NCBI GenBank assembly: GCA_033557465.1
Contig: CM066039.1
Coordinates: 48,389,788 to 48,453,787 of the forward strand
Direction of reading: 5' to 3'
DNA: 64,000 nt
Source: Ichthyophis bannanicus
Taxonomy: Eukaryota; Chordata; Amphibia; Gymnophiona; Ichthyophiidae
The notes beneath the pieces are model-generated. The model made no database searches and was not told the DNA's origin. It saw only the letters and a list, made by a program, of their open reading frames with translations. Each line of letters opens with the position of its first letter. Position 1 is the first letter of the stretch. This document shows positions 54,076-63,543 of the stretch, in pieces. A program made the translations under genes and the position numbers.

Positions 54076-56424
54076 CCTTCCAAGATGCATTACTTAGACA
54101 AATGGTGATGGAACTGACCAGGGAAAGCTTGATGCTGGATTTAGTACTCGCCAACGGAAATAGCGGGTCGAATATCTGGGTGGGTGCCCATGTGAGCAGC
54201 GGCAATCATCACACAGTGTGGTTTGAGATAAAAGCCAAGGCGGAGTCCAATTACAACAAGCTCCAAGTCCTAGACTTCAAAAACACTGACTTCAGTAAAA
54301 TGGCCAATTACCTGAAAGAGGAGATTGCAGGGTGAGGGATAAGGGATGTGGCATTGCAATGGGTTAAACTAAAGGAGGCAATAAAAGGGGCAACATATAC
54401 ATATGCAAGGAAAGTAAATAAAAGGAAAAGGAAACCTATTTGGTTCTACGAAGAAGTAGCAAATACCACAGCTTTCACAAAATTCAGAAGTTCGCAAATA
54501 GAGGAACATAGCTTTATCCTGTATTCTTTTCTAAGAGAGACAAAAAGAGAAAGGATAGCAAAATCAAAGGCAGAAGACAAGATGGCTAAAGATGTGGAGT
54601 GAGGTGACAAAAATATTTTTCAGGTATATTCGGAGAGGAGGAATATCGGAGATGGAATTGCAGGACTCAAAAGTGCCGGGAATGGATTTGTGGAAAGTGA
54701 CATTGAAAAAATGAAAATGCTAAACAAATTTCTGTTCTCTTTTTCTTAAAGAAAATCCTGGAGAAAGACCACCTTTTGACAAATATACAAATGAGAATGG
54801 AGTAGATACCACACCATTCATAGAAGATGATGTGTTAGAACAGCTTGCAAAACTGAACGTGGACAAGGCCATGGGACCAGATGGGATACATCCCAGGATA
54901 CTGAAAGAGCTTAGAGAGGTTCTTGCAGGGCTGTTAAAGGATGTTTTTAATAGATCCTTGGAGACAGGAGAAGTTCAACAGGACTGAAGAAGGGCTGATA
55001 TGGCATCTCTTCACAAAAGTGGTAATAAGGAAGAAGTGAAAAAACTACAGACCAGTAAGCCTTATCTTGGTGGTGGGAAAAGTAATGGAGGCCCTCCTGA
55101 AAGAGCGAATAGTGGACTTTCCTGAACCCAACAGGTTGCATGATCAGAAACATGGTTTTGCCAAATGACGATCTTGCCAAACAAATCTGAGTTCTTTGAC
55201 TGGGTGACCAGAGAACTAGATCAAGGACATGCGATGGATGTGATCTACCTAGATTTCAGCAAAGCCTTTGATACTGTTCCTCATAGGAGGTTTATCAGCA
55301 AACTCAACAGCTTGGGGATGGGTCACAAGGTGGTGAACTGGATCAGAAATTGGTTGATTGACAGACGACAGGTGGTGATGGTAAATGGAACTCACTTTGA
55401 TGAATGTGATTAGCGATGTGCCCCCAGGGTTCGATACTGTTCAATGTATTTGTGAGTGATATTTCTGAAGGACTGAATGGAAGGGTCTGTCTTTTTGCAG
55501 ATGACACGAAAATTTGTAACAGAGTGGACTCCCTTGAGGGAGTGGATAACATGAGGAAAGATCTATAAAAGCTGGAAGAATGGTCGAAGCAGAAATCCAA
55601 GGGAATTGTATGCAGTAGGGGGCGAGAGGTCGGTGTATACGGACCAGGAGAAGGACCTACGAATGATTGTTTCTGAGAATCTCAAGGTGGTGGAAACAGT
55701 GTGACAAGGTGATGGCCAAAGCCAGAAGGATGGGTTGCTTACAAAGAGGAATTACCAACAGAAAAGAAGAGATACTAATGCCACTGGTGAGGCCTCACTT
55801 GGAATGTTGTGTTCAGTTTTGGAGACCATATCTTGCAAAGGATATAAAACTGGAAACCGTTCAGAGGAAGGTGACCAAATGATTTGGAGCTTGTGTCAGA
55901 AGACGTGTGAGAAAAGACTTGGAAGAACTAAATATGTACACTTTGAAGGAGAGGAGGGATAGGGGAGATAAGATTCAGACCTTTAAATACTTAAGAGTAT
56001 TAATGAACAAACAAACGTCTTCTAAAGACAGGGAAGCTGTAAAACTAGAGGGCATAACATGAAGCTGCAAGGGGTAAACTGAAAGGCAATATCGGGAAAT
56101 ACTTTTTCACTGAAAGGGTGGTGGATGCTTGGAATGTCCTCCCGATGGAAGTAATGGGAACAAATACAGTGATGGAATTCAAAATGGTATGGGACAGACA
56201 GTGGATCCCTTTTTATAGCAACAGGATAAAATCAAAATAAACATAACTCTTATATCTCAATGAATAGGAATGACCTACATGGAGCGGTGTGTACACGCCT
56301 AAACAAAGGAATGGGGAAGGGTGACCTGCACAGAGCGGCAGGTACACCTGATCTTGCCGTCTTGCTCGACAGACTAGATGGACCATACTGGTCTTTATCT
56401 ATCATCATATACTATGTTACTATG
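54076..56424 (+). mobile_element. CR1-like LINE, long but inactive
   Basis: Motifs in order: an endonuclease end ('GNHHTVWFEIKAK', 54,200-54,240), 'NVDKAMGPDGIHPRILKELR' (54,855-54,915), 'DVIYLDFSKAFDTVPHRR' (55,238-55,290), decayed 'FLQMTRKF' in place of the catalytic FADDTK (55,490), 'LVRPHLECCVQFW' (55,780-55,820) and the C-terminal 'RVVDAWNVLP'. The 3' tail 'agactagatggaccatactg' ends in 'tatgttactatgttc'. Several stops and shifts are present. It lies between the two halves of the DIRS-2 RT. Confidence 0.85.
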
Positions 56425-57610
56425 TTCTCGATTGCGCAAACCCATCCAGGATGCCGTTGTTGTCTCTCGCTGTGGGGGCCCACCAAAGCGGGTTGTCATT
56501 CTCGGCATCCTGCACCGTCTCCTGCAGTTGGTGACCATTGTGCCCCTACCCCCAGGCTCTCATTTTCAATTTGCCGTTAAGCTTTCAGCCTTGCAGCAGA
56601 GCCATGCACGTTTTCCAAGGTCATGGTTGTGGTCACAGCAGCGCTCCAGCATGAAGGCATCTGCATCTATCTCTATCTGGATGACTGGCTGATCCACGGC
56701 AAATCTAATTGCGAGACCCATGAGGCTGTACATCATGCGATTCAGTTCCTCGAGCAGCTAAGTTGGGTCCTCAAGAGTACCAAGAGTTGCCTCACACCAT
56801 TGCAACCTCTAGAGTTCCTCATCGCCCGGTTCAATACCTGTGTCGACAGGGTCTTCCTTACTTTGGACCGCTGGCTGAAGGTCCCCCTGCAGTTGTGCTA
56901 TTTTCTGTCACTCCCTCTGCCTGCAACTCCTGGGAGTCATGGAAGCAACGTTGGAGCTGGTCCCCTTGGCAAGAGCTCACATGTGACCGCTTCAAGCTGC
57001 TCTCCTGTCTCACTGGTCTCCCGTCTCGCAGGAGTATCTGGTTCCACTTCCGCTCCTGCTTGCGGCTTGCCTCAGTCTCTGCTAGTGGATGTCCTGGCGC
57101 AACATCATGAAGGGGATGCCTCTCAAGCCGCTATCCTGGACTCCCCTCAAGATCGATGCCAGCTTATCGGGCTAGGGAGTGCACTGTTTGGGTCGCATGA
57201 TGCAAGGTTTGTGGACTCTGAGGGAGGCACACTGGATAGACAGTTGATCATCTAGGAGCCTGGGCTATCCACTTGACCTTGCTCTGTTTCTGGAGCCTCT
57301 TGCACTATCGGTCAGTACAAGTCCTCTCTGACAATGCAACAGCTGTGGCATACATCAATTGCTAAGGTAGCACTAAGTGCAGTGGAATGGCCTGAGAAAT
57401 GGCTCTCCTGTTCCCCTGGGCTGAAAGGCACCTGCAAGCCCTTTCGGCATAGCACATGATGGGAGAGGACAACATGAAGTCCAACTACCTCAGTTGTTGC
57501 CACCTCGATCCACGCGAGTGGGGGCTGGCCCTGTGGGCCTTTACCCGCATCATTTGACACTGGGGCCTGCTGGGCTTGAATCTCTTGGCCACGAATGCCA
57601 ACTCCAAGGT
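56425..57610 (+). pseudogene. DIRS-2 reverse transcriptase (YLDD) and RNase H remnant
   Basis: 'MVVVTAALQHEGICIYLYLD' leading into 'YLDDWLIHGKS' (56,670-56,710) is the catalytic palm motif, followed by 'WVLKSTKSCLTPLQPLEFLI' (56,765-56,825). 'DNATAVAYIN' (57,331-57,360) is the RNase H active-site region, and 'DPREWGLALWAF' (57,508-57,543) the segment behind it. The frame ends abruptly at 'aactccaagg' where the LTR begins. Confidence 0.75.
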
Positions 57611-58225
57611 GTAAGATGTGGTCAGGTTACTCTCCTGTAGGTCCTGGGTTCATTTCACTTCACAGAGGCAGTAGGGCTTGTAATAAGACAACCAAACAGG
57701 GGTGGCTTGGAGAAGGTTTTTTTATGTAGAAATAGGCTTATTACATAGGTATTGAACAGAGGTATATAGTGATTGTTACAGAGCTGCTTCAGTGTGCCTC
57801 AATGAATCTGTGTGTGCGTATGTGCATGTGTGTGTGAGAGAGAGAGAGAGGTAAGAACATGTGGGTCAGAGCCTCATGGCAAGGTGTAGTGGAAGAGAGT
57901 GAGCGAGCGGGGGAGGGGTGAAGAGAATTGATTATCAGAGCCTCCTGTCCTTCATGTCCGATGAATGGTGGAAGAGAGAGAGGGGAAGTGTTTCTGGCCT
58001 TTATAGTGAATTCTCTAGCAACTCCCTTTGAGGCCTGCTATTCTTGATTAAGCAGGGAGGGGCTGCAGACCATTCTCAACAGGCCCTGAGACTGATATCA
58101 ACAGGGGGTCAGAGTTAAACTGCCCTATTACCTTTGGAGACTGAAATCACCAGAGTAGCACAGCTGCATGAAATCCAAGGTCTGGGGAAAAAGCCATGAC
58201 TCCTATCTCATGTATGCTGACATCT
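57611..58225 (-). mobile_element. Putative retroviral LTR, minus strand
   Basis: On the minus strand a purine tract (AAAAAAGGTGTGGGAGA, about 58,230-58,213) is followed by TGTCAGCAT. The unit then holds CTATAAAGG (about 58,000) and ends in CTTACA at 57,611, giving TG...CA borders. It lies downstream of the env-like ORF on the same strand and starts exactly where DIRS-2 is cut. No second LTR is visible because the window ends first. A GA microsatellite is at 57,835-57,851. Confidence 0.5.
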
Positions 58226-58707
58226 CCCACACCTTTTTTATTTATTATTTGTGCCTGGAAATGGTGGAAGCAAGCCTGTGGTAGCTGTCCCAGCTGCCAT
58301 TACATGATAGTAGGCAGCTTGTCTAATACCTCCTGTATTAAATACCTTGCTATGTTCAGCAAGTCCCCTGTCCTGCACAATACTGTGTCTAGTGTTCTAG
58401 AGATAAACAAGTCTCCTTATGAGTCCAAACCTTGTGTCTTAGGTAGGGTAGCCACTACGGGGGGGGGGGGGGGGGACCCAATATGCTACATCCGTGCCCG
58501 TCTTAGAGAGAGTGAACAGTGCATAAGGGCTGCAGGAAGTTTTGAGGAGGTTAAAGCCAAAAGGTACCAGGATGCTGTGAGTGAGGATAGGAAGCAATAC
58601 TAGACTGCAGCTGACTCTGGTATTCAGTGTAATAGGAAGTGCCAAATTAGCAGGCCAAATGAGCCTGGATGTAGGGGTAGATGCTAGAGAAATTCAGTGT
58701 AACTACC
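58226..58707. other. Provirus sequence between env-like ORF and LTR
   Basis: No ORF of note is present. A G-run of about 18 lies at 58,459. It presumably belongs to the minus-strand provirus. Confidence 0.4.
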
Positions 58708-59802
58708 TTAAAATGTTGTTGTTCTGTAGGACATGTGTTGCAAGGATATGTACATTTGCTTCATTTTACAACACAGGAAAATTATGATAATGCATAGCAG
58801 TATTTGTACAGCAGTTAAAATAATAATAGGGTGAATAAAAACATTAAAGATATGATCAGCAGTAGGTGAGTAACCAAATAACAATTCCCACACAGACACA
58901 TGAGCATCTTGTAGCAAGTGTCCAACAATTTGTTGAATGTGTCCATTCTCATAAGCGATGGTGTGATTCACTTCAATGGATGTTGTTTTAAGGTGATCAA
59001 TATAGGCATGGAGTTCTGTAAAGTTGAGCAGTTTATGTAGTGTCTCTTCTCCCATGCCAAGTGGTAATGGATGCACAGCATATGAGATAAAGTCTGGAAT
59101 GTCCATAGAGTCATTGGTAACCAGCGGTGTGGAATAAGTTGTCCCATTAATGGTGAGGGAGACCAGTGGTGTATGACTGCAATAGGTATTGTTTGGTAAA
59201 TAGTTTGAACTGTACAACAAAGTGTTCTTGGGAAGGTGAATGTCATGCATTCTGGGAGCAATCAAAAAAGAAACATTCTGGGGAAAGAACAGATGAAAAC
59301 AAAAGTGTCCAGCTCCAAGGTAATACAAACTGTGTGAGGTAGTCAGGGAATATGAGAGCTTAACAGTCAGGGAGCAAGAGGAGGAATTGTTCCAGCAGGA
59401 GGTGTCAGCCTCTTTAAACTGGTGAGGTTGACACTTGAACTGAAATGTAGTCTGCTCACACAAATTGGGGTCCATTGGCTTGAATGAAGTCCAGGTGTCG
59501 TCCAGTGGCTGCACCCATGTGAGATGGTCCACAGGATACATAAGCATATTATCAAACTGCACTCCAATATTAACAATAGGATAAATAACTGTGTGTTGTC
59601 CTGACCATGGGATCAAAATAGAGATAGAGCAGCCTTGTGGTGAACAAATGGGAACACTAACTGTCCACCAATCAAGGTGAGCTATAGCAAATTCAGGTAT
59701 TTTGGTACTATCCATATGGATGAGAGATGGTGGCCAGTGTCCTAACTTAGCATTGATCAGAATTTCATTTAGTATAGTAATAATAATTCGATCTGTACTT
59801 GA
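58708..59802 (-). CDS. Env-like membrane glycoprotein of an endogenous retrovirus, partial
   Basis: This is an open minus-strand frame of 364 codons plus stop, with the first Met at 59,715 (335 residues). It has many potential N-glycosylation sites (NNSS, NVSF, NGTT, NFTE, NHTI). One hydrophobic segment lies near the C-terminus (about residues 293-316, 'IIILTAVQILLCIIIIFLCC'), followed by a short basic tail. That layout fits the membrane-anchored part of a retroviral envelope. The surface part, a leader and a classic CX6CC motif are not seen, so the lineage is open. Upstream the frame meets a stop (59,803-59,805) and then DIRS-3. Another viral or host membrane protein is possible. Confidence 0.5.
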   Translation of the reverse strand, partial: SSTDRIIITILNEILINAKLGHWPPSLIHMDSTKIPEFAIAHLDWWTVSVPICSPQGCSISILIPWSGQHTVIYPIVNIGVQFDNMLMYPVDHLTWVQPLDDTWTSFKPMDPNLCEQTTFQFKCQPHQFKEADTSCWNNSSSCSLTVKLSYSLTTSHSLYYLGAGHFCFHLFFPQNVSFLIAPRMHDIHLPKNTLLYSSNYLPNNTYCSHTPLVSLTINGTTYSTPLVTNDSMDIPDFISYAVHPLPLGMGEETLHKLLNFTELHAYIDHLKTTSIEVNHTIAYENGHIQQIVGHLLQDAHVSVWELLFGYSPTADHIFNVFIHPIIILTAVQILLCIIIIFLCCKMKQMYISLQHMSYRTTTF

Positions 59803-60230
59803 TCACAGGCAAGAGGCCAGGAAATATTCTTTCTCCAGGACCAAGCAGGAAGTCAGTCCTCACTTATGGGTGACGTCGGCGCCGACGGAGCCCTCGCGGA
59901 GCAATTTTCCCCAGCTTTCAAAGAAAGCCTTTGGGAATTGCAGCGCGCATGCGCGGTCGTCTTCCCGCCCGAGGGTGCCATCTTAGCCAGTCTTCTTTTT
60001 TCCGCGGAGCCCTACAGACGTCCCCGTCTTGTCCCCGCGAAAAAGTTGATTTTCTTCTTTATTTTATCCTTGTTTTCTTTCGGTTCGACGCCGATCGTTT
60101 TCCCGCCCGGACTCGCGACGCCGGTCTCGAGTCCTCTTACTTTTTTCGGTTTTTCTGACTTAGTCAGCTTTCGTTTTTGTTTTCCCTGGCAGCCCGGTCC
60201 TTTGACCTCGCAGGGGCCCTTTTTCCCCCG

Positions 60231-62147
60231 ATGGCTGCCAGTGGGTTTAAGCGGTGTGGTCGGTGTGACCGAAATATGTCACTAACCGACACACACGACT
60301 TTTGCCTCCGCTGCCTGGGCCCGGATCATGAGGAACTGATCTGTGGGCCCTGCAGCAAACTGTCCTCAAAGGCGTTGAGAAGTCGGCGGCATCAGCGTGA
60401 GAGAATCTTCGCTGACCCCAGCCGTACCCGGACCTCGTCGGAGGCCTCCGTGTCAAAAGGCTCCAGCTCGGACCGTCGCCGGAGCTCCTCCGACCGGGGT
60501 TCTCCCTCCGGGGACCATCGTCGGAAGGAAAAACCCGCGAGGGCGGCGTCGGTGGACGCTCCTGGCTCCGCGAGGGCCAGGTCGCATAGCCCCGACAGCC
60601 GCCCCGGGTCCTTGGAGAAGGAACACGTCCCGAAGCGACCTCGCCTGGAGTCGGAGATGCCTGCCCGGGTAAGTCCTGTGGTCCTTCTGGACTCGCCTCC
60701 GCGACAGCCGACGTCGGGCCCGACGCCGTCGGGGCCCGAGTCGGGGACTGCTGGGTCGCCTGAGCTCGGACTCAGGTTGACGGCCTTGGAGAGCAGACTG
60801 TCTGCCTTCATGGACCAGCAGAGGGCACTGCTCGCTGGCTTCGCTGGCGTCGCTGCCCCGACCGCCGGGACATCGACGTCCAAGTCGACCCCGGAGACCG
60901 AGCCGATCCTCGAGTCGATGAGAACTCGAGTCGATCCTCGGTCGAGGTCGCCCTCGGCCTCCCGTTCGGGACCGAGGTCGCCGACTCCCTCGGCGTCGGG
61001 GCGGCTGGCGCCGCACCCTGCCCGGGCCGACCCCACCGAGTCCTCGTCGGAGTCGGTCTGGGAGTCTGAGGAGGAAGAGTCACCTGATTCTTTCCGGACT
61101 CGGTGTGTCCCATCGGACTCACCGGAGTCCGAGCCTCGGAAGCAGTCCCCCCCGGAGGATGCCCGGTTCTCGGACTTCGTTAGGGATATGGCCAAGGCTT
61201 TGGCCTTCCCTGCGGATCCCGAGGAGGAGCCTCGAGCCGAAGAGCTCGACGCCCTCCAGTATGACTCTCCCGCGAGGGAACACTTTACTGTGCCGGTTCC
61301 TCCTATGCTGGAACGACTACTCTTCCGCATGTGGGAGAGTCCGGCCTCCTCGCCGGTCCTGAGCAAGCGGGTCGATTCTATCTATCGAGTCCGCAAGAGC
61401 CCTGGCTTTCAAAAGGCACAGCTGCCACACCATTCCATGGTAGTGGAATCGGCCATGCATCGTCTTAAGAGCCAGAAGATGCACTCCTCGGTGCCTCCTG
61501 GCAGGGAGGCCCGTAACCTGGATGGCCTTGGCAAGAAGTGCTTCCAGGGCTCTATGCTCGCTTGTCGTGTCCAGGCTTACCAGCTATACATGGGCATGTA
61601 TCTCCGGGATCTGGCTAAAGAGCTAGCCGGATTCTCCGCTGGTCTCTCCGAGGAGCCCTTGCGGAGGTTCCTAGCCTTGTCCACGGGCATTCGGGAATGC
61701 TCAAAGTTCATGTCCCGAGCAGCCTATGATGGCTTTGAAGCCTCGGCTCGAGTGGCCGCAGCCGGCATCGGTGCCCGCCGACAGGCTTGGCTTCAGTCGT
61801 CAGACCTTGAGCCCTGGGTGCAGGACAAGTTGGTCGATGTCCCCTGCCGAGGCGAAAACCTCTTTGGCAAGCCCATGGCGGAAAAGGCTGCGCAAATTGA
61901 GACTGAGACTCTCACCCGGACCAGGCTTTCTAGGAAGACCTCCGCCCCTTCCCAGAAAAAGAAGGGCTCGGGGAAAAAGTCCTTTTACCCGAGGAAGGCG
62001 GCTGCCTACAAACAATACCCCCATTATCAGGCCCCTGCAGCTCCCCAACAGGGCCAGCAGGCCAAGGGACGGGGTAACGGGTCCCGTAGGCAGCAAGCCC
62101 CCAAGCCTGCACCACCAGCCCCTGCTCAGCAGGGTGGGGGTTTTTGA
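60231..62147 (+). CDS. DIRS-3 gag-like protein, intact
   Basis: This is a 638-residue open frame. The start was chosen at MAASGFKRC, because 'CGRCDRN...FCLRC' (about residues 8-28) then forms the N-terminal CxxC pair also seen in DIRS-A, and the codons before it are leader-like. The middle is Ser/Arg/Pro/Glu-rich and low in complexity. The conserved C-terminal third has 'SPGFQKAQLPHHSMVVESAM', 'GARRQAWLQSSDLEPWVQ' and 'CRGENLFGKP', then a basic Gln-rich tail. The downstream RT frame is +1 relative to it and overlaps by 422 bases. Function is inferred from position. Confidence 0.85.
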   Translation: MAASGFKRCGRCDRNMSLTDTHDFCLRCLGPDHEELICGPCSKLSSKALRSRRHQRERIFADPSRTRTSSEASVSKGSSSDRRRSSSDRGSPSGDHRRKEKPARAASVDAPGSARARSHSPDSRPGSLEKEHVPKRPRLESEMPARVSPVVLLDSPPRQPTSGPTPSGPESGTAGSPELGLRLTALESRLSAFMDQQRALLAGFAGVAAPTAGTSTSKSTPETEPILESMRTRVDPRSRSPSASRSGPRSPTPSASGRLAPHPARADPTESSSESVWESEEEESPDSFRTRCVPSDSPESEPRKQSPPEDARFSDFVRDMAKALAFPADPEEEPRAEELDALQYDSPAREHFTVPVPPMLERLLFRMWESPASSPVLSKRVDSIYRVRKSPGFQKAQLPHHSMVVESAMHRLKSQKMHSSVPPGREARNLDGLGKKCFQGSMLACRVQAYQLYMGMYLRDLAKELAGFSAGLSEEPLRRFLALSTGIRECSKFMSRAAYDGFEASARVAAAGIGARRQAWLQSSDLEPWVQDKLVDVPCRGENLFGKPMAEKAAQIETETLTRTRLSRKTSAPSQKKKGSGKKSFYPRKAAAYKQYPHYQAPAAPQQGQQAKGRGNGSRRQQAPKPAPPAPAQQGGGF

Positions 62148-63543
62148 CTCGCTAAGCATAGCCTCTCCCCCCCCGCTGGTTCCTCCCAGCACCGGAGGCC
62201 GGCTGGTTCACTTCGCCCACAGGTGGTCCAGCATCACCGCAGATGCCTGGGTGCTTCAGGTCGTGCGAGAAGGCTATCTTCTCCACTTCCATCAGGTCCC
62301 TCCCTCCTATTTTCCGGGAGAACCTCCGCGCCCCCCTCTGCACAGGGAGTTGCTCCTTCAGGAGTTAGCAGGTCTTCTGCAGGAACAGGCGGTGGAACCG
62401 GTGCCACACCACCTGAGAGGTCAAGGCTTTTATTCAAGGTATTTTCTGATACCAAAGAGAACAGGGGGCCTCAGACCCATCCTGGACTTGCGCAACCTCA
62501 ACAAGTTCCTTGTGCGGGAGAAGTTCAAAATGCTTACCCTTGGAATCCTTCTGCCCTACCTCCAGCAGGGAGATTGGCTATGCTCCTTGGATCTAAAGGA
62601 TGCCTACACGCACATCCTCATCCACCCAAGCCACCGCCAATACCTAAGGTTTGTGGTGGCAGGAAATCATTACCAGTACCGAGTACTGCCCTTTGGCCTG
62701 TCCTCCGCACCGCGAGTCTTCACAAAATGTCTCGCGGTCGTGGCGGCCCATCTCCGGCTTCACGGCCTCTATGTCTTTCCGTACCTCGACGACTGGCTCA
62801 TCAGAGCAGCGTCCGCTCAGGAGGTCACCAACGCCACGTGCCGCACGGTGACTCTGCTGCAGCACTTGGGCTTTGTCATAAACTTCGCAAAGTCCACTTT
62901 GCTCCCCTCACAGGATCTCGAGTTCATCGGCGCAAGGCTGCACACTCCTCAGGCGCGAGCATTTCTACCGCTCGACAGGGCTCAACGGCTCATGGACCTA
63001 GCCGACCGCTTTCGCAGCCAGCCCCTGGTCTCCGCCAGGCGCTTCCTGAGACTGCTCGGCCATATGGCTTCCACCGTCCATGTGACCCCCAATGCCCGCC
63101 TGAATATGCGGTCTGCTCAATGGTGTCTCCGCCGGCAGTGGCGACAAGCCACGGGCGGCCTTGCAGACCTAGTGCGCGTTTCCGAGCCGCTGCTCTCGTC
63201 TCTCCGGTGGTGGCTCCGGCAGCCGAACCTGATATTCGGAATGCCTTTCCAGTCACCTCAGCCGACCCGGGTGCTGACCACCGATGCATCCCTCCTGGGC
63301 TGGGGAGCACATTGCCAAGAGGCACGTACTCAGGGCCTCTGGACCACGTGGGAGTCTGCTCAGCAGATCAACTTCCTGGAGCTCAGGGCGATCCGCCTGG
63401 ATCTCAAGGCCTTCTCCCACCTGACTTCCCAACAGTCCGTCCTTGTCCAGACGGACAATCAAGTTGCCATGTTCTACGTGAACAAGCAGGGGGGCACGGG
63501 CTCCTTCCTCCTCTGCCGGGAGGCACAGAGGCTCTGCTCTTAG
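61726..63543 (+). CDS. DIRS-3 reverse transcriptase-RNase H, one nonsense codon
   Basis: The open frame starts inside gag; homology begins near 62,150. RT motifs: 'PKRTGGLRPILDLRNLNKFL' (62,451-62,510), 'SLDLKDAYTHILIHPSHRQY' (62,584-62,643) with the first catalytic Asp, 'LPFGLSSAPRVFTKCL' and 'YLDDWLI' (62,782-62,802). RNase H: 'LTTDASLLGWGAH' (63,273-63,311), 'NFLELRAI' and 'VQTDNQVAMFYVN', supplying the Asp-Glu-Asp set. TAG at 63,541 interrupts it, but the same frame continues open to 64,000 with 'DKLSRVLQPHEW', so the break looks like a single recent substitution. A frameshift or separate initiation must start it. Confidence 0.9.
   Translation: MMALKPRLEWPQPASVPADRLGFSRQTLSPGCRTSWSMSPAEAKTSLASPWRKRLRKLRLRLSPGPGFLGRPPPLPRKRRARGKSPFTRGRRLPTNNTPIIRPLQLPNRASRPRDGVTGPVGSKPPSLHHQPLLSRVGVFDSLSIASPPPLVPPSTGGRLVHFAHRWSSITADAWVLQVVREGYLLHFHQVPPSYFPGEPPRPPLHRELLLQELAGLLQEQAVEPVPHHLRGQGFYSRYFLIPKRTGGLRPILDLRNLNKFLVREKFKMLTLGILLPYLQQGDWLCSLDLKDAYTHILIHPSHRQYLRFVVAGNHYQYRVLPFGLSSAPRVFTKCLAVVAAHLRLHGLYVFPYLDDWLIRAASAQEVTNATCRTVTLLQHLGFVINFAKSTLLPSQDLEFIGARLHTPQARAFLPLDRAQRLMDLADRFRSQPLVSARRFLRLLGHMASTVHVTPNARLNMRSAQWCLRRQWRQATGGLADLVRVSEPLLSSLRWWLRQPNLIFGMPFQSPQPTRVLTTDASLLGWGAHCQEARTQGLWTTWESAQQINFLELRAIRLDLKAFSHLTSQQSVLVQTDNQVAMFYVNKQGGTGSFLLCREAQRLCS

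Larger units (their letters stand above)
42188..57610 (+). mobile_element. DIRS retrotransposon (DIRS-2), old, multiply interrupted, right end missing
   Basis: The left terminus 'gctagaccagtccagac' (42,193) matches DIRS-0/1. The leader runs to 42,405, breaks for DIRS-A, and resumes at 51,877. Gag pieces lie at 52,200-53,830. The RT begins at 53,770 ('DRWVFDIIRQGYV'), is broken by a SINE and a CR1, and resumes at 56,425 with the YLDD box, then RNase H to 57,610. The recombinase and right end are missing, because the sequence changes abruptly to the retroviral LTR at 57,611. Confidence 0.65.

Noticed and set aside
60392..61366. Minus-strand 324-codon frame opposite DIRS-3 gag
   Set aside because: This is an antisense shadow caused by the CpG- and TCG-rich gag composition; there is no independent motif.
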